From the NCBI GenBank assembly GCA_012512705.1, contig JAAZDR010000047.1:1-8164 (forward strand): a DNA stretch of 8,164 nucleotides, given 5' to 3'. The notes beneath the pieces are model-generated. The model worked only from the letters and a program-made list of their open reading frames with translations. It searched no databases and was not told where the DNA came from. This stretch comes from Bacillota bacterium (GTDB lineage: Bacteria > Bacillota > Dethiobacteria > DTU022 > JAAZDR01). Positions 1-4,630 of the stretch are shown one piece after another; the stretch's first letter is position 1; the number at the start of each line of letters is the position of its first letter. Made by a program: the position numbers and the translations under genes.

Positions 1-201
1 CGCGTTGAACGAGAACAGGGATTAGATGAAAAATATGATCTGCTTATATCTGACCCACAGACTTCAGGGGGGTTATTGCTAGCTGTTCAAAAAAGTAAGG
101 TGGGGCGATTGTTACAGGCTCTGCAGGAAAAAGGGGTAAAGGGATATCTGATCGGTGAAGTTGTTGAAGGCGAAGGGGGAAAATTGAAGCTGTGTAAGTA
201 A
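1..201 (+). CDS. selD: Selenide, water dikinase (selenophosphate synthetase), C-terminal fragment
   Basis: The 5' part lies outside the window; 66 codons and a TAA stop are visible. The fragment contains SDPQTSGGLLLAV (residues 17-29 of the fragment), the characteristic C-terminal motif of SelD in the AIR-synthase (PurM-like) C-terminal domain. It then shows the usual ending, an amphipathic helix followed by a strand and YLIGEVVEGEGG. SelD makes selenophosphate from selenide and ATP in the cytoplasm, the Se donor for selenocysteyn-tRNA and for 2-selenouridine in tRNA. Its presence implies that the organism makes selenoproteins or selenium-modified tRNA. The N-terminal catalytic Cys/Sec region is not visible, so I cannot say whether this SelD is itself a selenoprotein. 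Identification rests on the DPQTSGGL motif and the length to the stop. Confidence 0.9.
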   Translation, partial: RVEREQGLDEKYDLLISDPQTSGGLLLAVQKSKVGRLLQALQEKGVKGYLIGEVVEGEGGKLKLCK

Positions 202-239
202 ATTTAGTCGTCTTGACGCTTTAAATAAAGAACTAAATT
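201..239. repeat. 39-nt composite inverted repeat (three-way-junction-like) between selD and the pfoR-like gene
   Basis: Outer arms AATTTAGT (201-208) and ACTAAATT (232-239) are perfect complements. Between them are two small hairpins back to back: CGTCTTGACG (209-218) and CTTTAAATAAAG (219-230). Only A231 falls outside these segments. The element starts on the last base of the selD stop and ends 19 nt before the pfoR-like start. No T-run follows, so it is not a standard terminator. It could be an RNA fold at the end of selD or start of the pfoR leader, or a protein binding site. The fold is AT-rich and its stability is unproven. Confidence 0.4.
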
Positions 240-241
240 AT
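213..241 (+). promoter_or_regulatory. Possible sigma-A promoter for the pfoR-like gene
   Basis: TTGACG (213-218, 5/6 to the -35 consensus) is separated by 17 nt from AATTAT (236-241, 4/6 to the -10 consensus). Transcription would start only about 10 nt before the start codon and near the Shine-Dalgarno, which is tight. The site also lies inside the 39-nt inverted repeat. Read-through from selD is an equally good explanation for expression. Confidence 0.25.
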
Positions 242-258
242 GCGTAAAGGAAGAGTGA

Positions 259-1284
259 ATGATGGAACAAATAAATAAAAACTTCTCTTTTCTTAAACGG
301 AAAAATATTGAGTTTTCTGTACAACGATATCTGATCGATGCACTTGGTGCTATGGCCCAAGGCCTTTTTGCGTCTTTGATCGTTGGCTTGATTTTGGAGA
401 CGATCGGGACGGAGCTAAATCTTTCTTTTTTAGTTAGTTTTGGCGAATTAGCGAAATCTATGATGGGGCCGGCAATCGGGGTGGCGGTAGCTTGGGGATT
501 AAAAGCACCCCCACTAGTGCTTTTTGCAAGTGTAATTACTGGGATGTCGGGGGTAGCAATCGGTGCAGGCCCTGTCGGAGCCTTTGTCGGCGCCGTAGTT
601 GGCGCGGAGTTTGGGAAGCTAATCTCCAAGGAAACAGCGGTTGATATTATTATAACACCAGTAGTTACCATCGCTACCGGGGTAGCGGCAGCAAATCTTG
701 CCGGCCCAGGGGTTGATTTATTTATGAGGGGTTTAGGGAAGGTGATTATGCAGGCAACAGTTTTACACCCGATCCCCATGGGGGTTATTGTGGCAGTGAT
801 TATGGGGCTTGCCCTTACTGCACCAATCAGTAGTGCTGCTCTGGCGATAATGCTAAATTTAGGGGGTATAGCTGCTGGGGCTGCCACCGTAGGTTGTGCA
901 GCACAGATGATCGGTTTTGCTGTGTCCAGTTATCGTGAGAATAGATGGGGTGGTCTGCTCTCCCAGGGGCTTGGAACCTCCATGTTGCAGATTGCTAATA
1001 TTGTCAGAAATCCTTGGATTCTTTTACCTCCAACTCTTTCTGGGGCTCTACTAGGGCCGTTGGCAACGACTGTCTTCAAATTAGAGAATGTGCCTGAAGG
1101 GGCGGGAATGGGCACGAGTGGCCTTGTCGGCCAGTTCGGGACCATTGCGGCCATGGGTTCGGGAACGAAGGTGTTTGTCGCCATTATTTTATTACATTTT
1201 CTTTTACCTGCCCTGTTAAGCTTTATTTTTAGTGAGCTTTTACGCGCTAAAGGACTAATTAAACCTGGTGATTACAAGCTCTAA
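259..1284 (+). CDS. PfoR-like / PTS_EIIC_2 family integral membrane protein
   Basis: This is a 341-residue, very hydrophobic protein rich in Gly and Ala, with about eight to ten predicted membrane segments (for example around 29-50, 69-92, 98-117, 131-148, 172-189, 195-222, 254-273 and 303-326). The glycine-rich stretches (ITGMSGVAIGAGPVGAFVG, 93-111) and the LHPIPMG segment (169-175) resemble COG3641, named PfoR after the perfringolysin O regulator. Pfam files this family as PTS_EIIC_2 (PF13303). It is a lone IIC-like domain: no IIA or IIB phosphorylation domain is fused or adjacent, so phosphotransfer-driven sugar uptake is not supported here. The substrate is unknown, and the 'toxin regulator' label from Clostridium perfringens should not be carried over. 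The start has tandem ATG codons (259 and 262) after AAAGGAAG (246-253); either is usable. It follows selD by 57 nt on the same strand and converges on the Spo0E-like gene, with 4 nt between stops. Confidence 0.75.
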   Translation: MMEQINKNFSFLKRKNIEFSVQRYLIDALGAMAQGLFASLIVGLILETIGTELNLSFLVSFGELAKSMMGPAIGVAVAWGLKAPPLVLFASVITGMSGVAIGAGPVGAFVGAVVGAEFGKLISKETAVDIIITPVVTIATGVAAANLAGPGVDLFMRGLGKVIMQATVLHPIPMGVIVAVIMGLALTAPISSAALAIMLNLGGIAAGAATVGCAAQMIGFAVSSYRENRWGGLLSQGLGTSMLQIANIVRNPWILLPPTLSGALLGPLATTVFKLENVPEGAGMGTSGLVGQFGTIAAMGSGTKVFVAIILLHFLLPALLSFIFSELLRAKGLIKPGDYKL

Positions 1285-1288
1285 CAGT

Positions 1289-1468
1289 TTAAGGCTGTTT
1301 CTCGGAACGCATTAATTGGATGATGAGCTGATCGATACGTGTGCTAAGATGATATGTTTGCTGGTTTAGTAATTTTGGCTTGCCGTTTTTCGCTACTGAG
1401 CGGTATAAATTGTCCCGCAGAAACTCGATCTTTGCTTCAATTTTTTCCTTCTGATTTAATTTGGTCAT
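1289..1468 (-). CDS. Spo0E family sporulation regulatory aspartyl-phosphatase (small protein)
   Basis: The reverse strand encodes 59 residues, from ATG (complement of 1466-1468) to TAA (complement of 1289-1291). The protein is a two-helix hairpin: helix 1 about KEKIEAKIEFLRDNLYRSV, a Gly/Pro turn (KNGKPKLLN), then helix 2 with YHLSTRIDQLIIQLMR. LSTRIDQLI (41-49) matches the Spo0E family SxxxD signature (usually SQELD followed by LI). The length fits PF09388, whose members run about 45-90 residues. Known Spo0E, YisI and YnzD dephosphorylate Spo0A~P and so delay sporulation; the Asp of SxxxD is essential for that. The SxxxD spacing is kept, but Ile replaces the usual Leu. The ribosome binding site is weak (AGCGGG, about 10 nt before the ATG). 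The gene lies alone between convergent pfoR-like and divergent asnB-like genes, with its own apparent control region upstream. I infer the function from the motif and hairpin shape; which phosphoprotein it targets is unknown. Confidence 0.8.
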   Translation of the reverse strand: MTKLNQKEKIEAKIEFLRDNLYRSVAKNGKPKLLNQQTYHLSTRIDQLIIQLMRSEKQP

Positions 1469-1758
1469 GTATTTATCCCGCTTTCTAATTTAGAGCATGT
1501 TGGTAATTATATACTTGTCAGCCAAAATTTTATAATTTGTAATTATTAATTCGACAGAATTTAGCAAATATCCTTTTTTTGTTATAGAAATTTTTTTAAA
1601 AAATACAATATAAAACAATATTACAATTATTACCCATAACTAGGAATAGATTGCATATCTCTGCAATATCTTGCCTGCCTTATTGATGTAGATTAAAAAA
1701 TACTTTGAAGCATAAACTTAAAAAGGAGCTTCAGAATCAAAGAAGGAGGCGAAAGGTT
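1469..1758. other. AT-rich divergent intergenic region between the Spo0E-like and asnB-like genes
   Basis: This 290-nt spacer holds the leaders of both divergent genes. Apart from the 0A-box and -10 noted separately, it contains three ACAAT motifs at 1605, 1615 and 1623 in a very AT-rich tract. It also has a small inverted repeat, ATTGCA (1650-1655) and TGCAAT (1662-1667), with a 6-nt spacer, a possible operator. For asnB, TTGTTA (1579-1584) and TACAAT (1604-1609) are 19 nt apart, a long spacing, so the promoter is only tentative. I see no T-box motif (AGGGTGGNACCGCG) and no coding potential. Confidence 0.5.
1506..1556 (-). promoter_or_regulatory. Candidate promoter of the Spo0E-like gene with a perfect 0A-box (Spo0A site)
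   Basis: Read on the minus strand, TATAAT (complement of 1506-1511) is a perfect -10 hexamer, placing the start of transcription near 1499 and giving a leader of about 30 nt. The 17-nt-spaced -35 position (about 1529-1534) is poor (TATAAA). Farther upstream, complement of 1550-1556 reads TGTCGAA, the full 0A-box core, at about -54. A good -10, weak -35 and an upstream 0A-box is the layout of Spo0A~P-activated sigma-A promoters such as spoIIG. A single 7-mer can occur by chance in an AT-rich spacer, and repression of the divergent asnB-like gene is also possible. Confidence 0.4.
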
Positions 1759-3630
1759 ATGGGGGGTATAGCCGGAATCTTAGCGTATAGAGGCCAACCG
1801 GTGAAGAATACTGAATTGGAGGGACTAGGGGAAAAGTTAGCACATCGCGGTCAAGAAAAAAGTTGTTTTTACGACTCCGCTGCAAGGCTTGGCCTTGTAC
1901 AGCGGTTTTTTAGTTTTGTCAATGGAGAAGATAAGCGTAAAAAAAAGATAATTAAAAATGAAGATGAAAGCGTGTTCCTCATAATTGACGGATGGCTTGA
2001 ATCGGATCGTTCGCTTATGATAGAGCTTCGTAAAAGAGGACACCAATTTCACCAAGACATTTTCGAGGAAGTAATAGTACACTTATACGAAGAAAGAGGT
2101 ATGGATTTTTTAACTTCTGTACGCGGCTTTTTCAGTCTTGCGATCTGGGATAAAAAAGAGCGTTGTTTGTATGGTGCACGTGATCGATTTGGGACAAAAC
2201 CTTTATATTATTATAACGGGGATCGCTTCCTTTTTGCTTCAGAGGTTAAAGCTTTCCTTTCCCTGATCCCTGAGCGGAGTGTTAACACTAAAGCATTAGC
2301 CCACTATCTTACTTTCCAATTCGTTCCTGATCCTTTGACAATATATAAAAATATTTACTCTATCCCTGCCGGTCATTATTTTATTTTAAAAGAGGGAGAG
2401 CTAAAGATAGAGCGTTACTGGAGCCCGAAATTTAAAATAGTAGAAAGACCATTACCTGTGCTCACAGCTGAGATTCAGGAAGCGCTGCAGTATGCAGTAA
2501 AGTCTGCCCTGCCGCCCGGGGAGACAGCCTTCTCTTTTTTAAGCAGCGGTATTGACTCTACAATTGTTGCTTCTTTGCTTTGTGAACAACGCCCGAAGGT
2601 AAAAACTTTCAGTGTTGGCTATGCAGAAAGGGATTTCAGTGAATTGGGTATTGCCCGCCGTACAGCACAGTTTTTGGGGACCGAGCACGCAGAAGTAATT
2701 ATTACTGCAGAGCATTTTTTGGAGAAATTGCCATTTCTAGTATGGCATTTTGACCAGCCCTTAGCTGATCCGGCAGCTATATCTTTGTTTTTCGGTGCTC
2801 AAGAAGCAGGTAAGCATACATCCTGGATATTTTCAGGTGAGGGGGCAGATGAACTGTTTGGAGGGTATCGGATTTATTGTGAACCGATTTCCGTAAGGCC
2901 TTTTAAGCGTTTACCGCGCTGGAGCCGTGAACTTTGTTATCGCTTTTCGCGTATCCTTCCTGAAGGCGTACCGGGGAAAAATTATATTCGTCGCGCTTAT
3001 CAGGAGTTGGAGGAGCGCTATGTAGGTAACGCTAATATTTTTAGCCCAGAATTAAAGGAAGAAATTCTAAAAATAGATGAAGCGCTTCCTTTGCCTCAAG
3101 AGATTACAGGCACTTATTACAAAGAAGCGGCTAACTACGATGAGGTCACTAAGATGCAGTATATTGATCTACACACATGGATGCCGGGGGATATAAATAT
3201 GAAGGTTGATAAGATGTACATGGCCAATTCCTTGGAGGCACGTATGCCTTTTCTTGCTCCACGGGTGTTTTCGATTGCTGCCTCATTACCACTACAAGCA
3301 AAGATCCAAGGGGGAATGACGAAGTTTGCCTTGCGCTGCGCATTTTGTAAGCGGATTCCCGAAGAGATTGTTAGTCGCCCCAAGTTAGGGTTCCCTGTTC
3401 CGACCAAGCAGTGGATGAAAAAAGAATTTGCACCTTTAATGCAGAAGCTGCTTGAGGGAGAGACAGCAAAAAGATGGATCAATACTGAGCTAGCCTGCCG
3501 TCTTTTAAATGAACATAAGCAGGAGAGGGCGGATCACAGCCGAAAATTATGGACACTGCTAATTTTTTTACTCTGTCACGATCTATACATTTCGGGAAAG
3601 ATCAGCAAAAATACAAGTTTAAAATTATAA
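1759..3630 (+). CDS. asnB: AsnB-type asparagine synthetase with degenerate glutaminase domain
   Basis: The protein has 623 residues, close to Bacillus subtilis AsnB (about 630). The C-terminal synthetase domain is well kept: PP-loop SSGIDS (262-267), FDQPLADPAAI, SGEGADELFGGY (359-370), MQYIDLHTW, KVDKMYMANSLEARMPFL and KLGFPVP. It should activate aspartate with ATP as beta-aspartyl-AMP. The N-terminal class II glutaminase domain is recognisable (HRG, RGFFSLAIWD, ARDRFGTKPLYYY) but lacks key residues. The nucleophile Cys2 is Gly (start MGGIAGI), RGPD is RGQE, the NGEIYN glutamine site is DGWLES (77-82), and the SDxEV Asp is Phe102. Arg49 and the oxyanion Gly appear kept. It may therefore use free ammonia, or NH3 from a partner. 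The start is ATG 1759: AAGGAGG (1743-1749) sits 9 nt upstream and MGGIAGI aligns with MCGIxG. An in-frame TTG at 1705 has no ribosome binding site. A diverged paralogue with another amidation substrate is possible. Confidence 0.87.
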   Translation: MGGIAGILAYRGQPVKNTELEGLGEKLAHRGQEKSCFYDSAARLGLVQRFFSFVNGEDKRKKKIIKNEDESVFLIIDGWLESDRSLMIELRKRGHQFHQDIFEEVIVHLYEERGMDFLTSVRGFFSLAIWDKKERCLYGARDRFGTKPLYYYNGDRFLFASEVKAFLSLIPERSVNTKALAHYLTFQFVPDPLTIYKNIYSIPAGHYFILKEGELKIERYWSPKFKIVERPLPVLTAEIQEALQYAVKSALPPGETAFSFLSSGIDSTIVASLLCEQRPKVKTFSVGYAERDFSELGIARRTAQFLGTEHAEVIITAEHFLEKLPFLVWHFDQPLADPAAISLFFGAQEAGKHTSWIFSGEGADELFGGYRIYCEPISVRPFKRLPRWSRELCYRFSRILPEGVPGKNYIRRAYQELEERYVGNANIFSPELKEEILKIDEALPLPQEITGTYYKEAANYDEVTKMQYIDLHTWMPGDINMKVDKMYMANSLEARMPFLAPRVFSIAASLPLQAKIQGGMTKFALRCAFCKRIPEEIVSRPKLGFPVPTKQWMKKEFAPLMQKLLEGETAKRWINTELACRLLNEHKQERADHSRKLWTLLIFLLCHDLYISGKISKNTSLKL

Positions 3631-3669
3631 AACTTCGAGCTAATCACTACAGTAAAAAATAATCGTATG

Positions 3670-3697
3670 TTGCACAAAATCCTGGAGAGTATATTAG
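3670..3697 (+). promoter_or_regulatory. Possible promoter for the RseC-like gene
   Basis: TTGCAC (3670-3675, 4/6) is followed after 16 nt by TATTAG (3692-3697, 4/6). Transcription would begin just before the hairpin region at 3707-3740, which would then be an attenuator in the leader rather than only the asnB terminator. The match is modest, so this is a suggestion only. Confidence 0.22.
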
Positions 3698-3706
3698 CAG
3701 GGGTTG

Positions 3707-3740
3707 AATCTAATCGCCTGCTTGTGATAAGATTTTTTTT
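3707..3740 (+). terminator. Probable intrinsic terminator after asnB
   Basis: AATCTAATC (3707-3715) pairs with GATAAGATT (3726-3734) with one A-A mismatch and a 10-nt loop, and runs straight into an eight-T tract (3733-3740). The stem is AT-rich and therefore weak. It ends 19 nt before the RseC-like start. An alternative, mutually exclusive stem, AGCAGG (3696-3701) with CCTGCT (3717-3722), overlaps its 5' arm and loop. Confidence 0.5.
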
Positions 3741-3759
3741 GTAAGGGGGGTTACTTTTA

Positions 3760-4239
3760 ATGGAGCGTTACGGAAAAGTAATTGAATGCCATGATGATTA
3801 TGCCTTGGTGCGGCTAAGAAAGCACATAGCCTGTGCGGGATGTGGTCGCTGTGGCGGTATACTTGGGGGGCCGGAGACTAAGGATCAGTTGGTCGAGGTA
3901 TCTAACCCTATCGGTGCTGAAGTTGGTCAGCATGTGAAAGTTGAAAGTGATCCCCGGCAGATGCTTTTTGTCGCTTTTATGCTTTATCTAGTTCCTGTGC
4001 TAGTTTTTATCGGCGGTGTATTGGGTGGGGCTTACTTATATACTTTTTTGGGTTTTTCGGATAGCAGTGAATTTTTTGGTTTTGTAGCTGGCCTTGCTCT
4101 AATGGCTTTTGTCTTTTATCTGTTGCGGCGCTGGGATCGCTCTGTTTCTAAAAGCGGTCGTTATCGTCCTGTTGTTTCCAGCATAGTTGAGAATCTTGAT
4201 CAAGAGCTTGACCTAGAAACCGGAAGCGAAAATAAATGA
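3760..4239 (+). CDS. RseC/MucC-family (SoxR-reducing system) membrane protein
   Basis: This 159-residue protein has the PF04246 architecture. An N-terminal cytoplasmic domain (1-65, MERYGKVIECHDDYALVRL) carries a Cys cluster CAGCGRC (C25, C28, C31, with C10 upstream). Two adjacent membrane helices follow (about 68-96 and 104-122), then a short basic stretch (LLRRWDRS) and an acidic tail (143-159). In proteobacteria RseC works with Rnf-type electron-transfer subunits to re-reduce SoxR, and MucC/RseC sits in sigma-E operons. In Firmicutes the role is not established. No Rnf, SoxR or sigma-E gene is visible here, so a redox or Fe-S role is inference from the Cys cluster. The start at 3760 follows AAGGGGGG (3743-3750) at 9 nt. 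The gene is monocistronic here: a terminator-like hairpin precedes it and the lysA leader promoter follows it. Confidence 0.8.
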   Translation: MERYGKVIECHDDYALVRLRKHIACAGCGRCGGILGGPETKDQLVEVSNPIGAEVGQHVKVESDPRQMLFVAFMLYLVPVLVFIGGVLGGAYLYTFLGFSDSSEFFGFVAGLALMAFVFYLLRRWDRSVSKSGRYRPVVSSIVENLDQELDLETGSENK

Positions 4240-4284
4240 AGCTTTACAGAAAACTGTATGAAGTAAAACTAGTGACGTAAGGGC

Positions 4285-4313
4285 TTGTTTTTTGACAGGT
4301 CTTATGTTAAAAT
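4285..4313 (+). promoter_or_regulatory. Extended -10 promoter for the lysine riboswitch-lysA transcript
   Basis: TGT immediately precedes TAAAAT (4308-4313, 5/6), giving an extended -10 (TGnTAAAAT). At 17 nt upstream is TTGTTT (4285-4290), a partial -35. The expected start near 4320 lies about 25 nt before the first leader hairpin. A perfect TTGACA at 4292-4297 is only 10 nt from this -10 and cannot pair with it. Confidence 0.5.
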
Positions 4314-4342
4314 GGAGGCCAACAAAAAAATATACTAAGATT

Positions 4343-4366
4343 ACCTCATCTCGACCGAGGTGAGGT
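4343..4366 (+). promoter_or_regulatory. Leader hairpin overlapping the 5' strand of riboswitch P1
   Basis: ACCTCATCTC (4343-4352) pairs with GAGGTGAGGT (4357-4366) over 10 bp (one T-G wobble) around a GACC loop. The 3' arm shares 4360-4366 with the 5' strand of the lysine aptamer P1 stem (4360-4368), so this hairpin and P1 exclude each other. Because it is transcribed first it can form before the aptamer. The pairing is directly visible; a regulatory effect is inferred. Confidence 0.6.
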
Positions 4367-4544
4367 AGAGGAGCGGTCGTCAGGAGTAGCCCGGGGAGGC
4401 ACAGGCAGCTGTGGAACCGGGATGAAAGGGGCTACCGCCGAAGTTTTCGAGTTTGCCTGGAGCTCGAAAGCTGGGCCGGCATGTTAATAACTGTCGGACT
4501 GTCACCGGTATTATGCCCTTAATTCCGGTGGTGCGCTATCTCAC
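4360..4544 (+). promoter_or_regulatory. Lysine riboswitch (L box) aptamer
   Basis: The conserved core is present: GTGAGGTAGAGG (4360-4371), GGAGTAG, GATGAAAGGGGCTACCGCCGAAG, a GGGCCGGC segment, ACTGTCGGACTGTCA, and closing GCGCTATCTCAC. P1 is GTGAGGTAG (4360-4368) with CTATCTCAC (4536-4544), 9 bp with one wobble. P2 has GCGGT/ACCGC and CCCGG/CCGGG helices, P3 has TTTCGAG/CTCGAAA, P4 has CCGGCA/TGTCGG, and P5 has CACCGG/CCGGTG. The P2 loop CAGGCA (4402-4407) and P3 loop TGCCTG (4454-4459) are perfect complements, the six-pair kissing contact known for this class. Free L-lysine binds the five-way junction and switches off the downstream gene. The position before lysA and the terminator at 4580-4620 agree with transcription attenuation. 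Confidence 0.96.
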
Positions 4545-4572
4545 GAAAAGGGCGGGAGGGTTTCTTTACTTA

Positions 4573-4620
4573 GTTAGTTAAAAAGCGGCTAACGGAAATC
4601 CTGTTGGTCGTTTTTGTTTT
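4573..4620 (+). terminator. Riboswitch expression platform: intrinsic terminator with possible antiterminator
   Basis: The stem GCGGCTAACGG (4585-4595) pairs with CCTGTTGGTCGT (4600-4611) with one bulged T and a few G-T wobbles around an AAAT loop. It is flanked by an A-run (4580-4584) and followed by TTTTTGTTTT (4611-4620), ending 10 nt before lysA. Just upstream, GTTAGTT (4573-4579) can pair with GGCTAAC (4587-4593), which would break the terminator stem and is a candidate antiterminator. High lysine should favour termination. Confidence 0.85.
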
Positions 4621-4630
4621 ATGAGGGGGT

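Noticed and set aside
204..887. Long minus-strand open frame opposite the pfoR-like gene
   Set aside because: It is a low-complexity Ala/Pro/Thr-rich translation typical of the antisense of a Gly/Ala-rich membrane protein, with no recognisable domain.
1605..1627. Three ACAAT motifs as an operator array or CRISPR-like repeat
   Set aside because: They are five-base motifs with unequal spacing (10 and 8 nt) in a very AT-rich stretch, expected by chance.
1705..1758. In-frame TTG start extending AsnB by 18 residues
   Set aside because: It has no ribosome binding site, the added residues are Lys/Arg-rich and unlike the family, and ATG 1759 has a strong AAGGAGG at 9 nt and aligns with the family N terminus.
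1469..1758. T-box leader (asparagine or other amino acid) before asnB
   Set aside because: No AGGGTGGNACCGCG-type T-box sequence or terminator is present.
4292..4297. Perfect TTGACA as the -35 of the lysA leader promoter
   Set aside because: Only 10 nt separate it from TAAAAT, and no -10 lies at 16-18 nt; the extended -10 with TTGTTT at 17 nt fits better.
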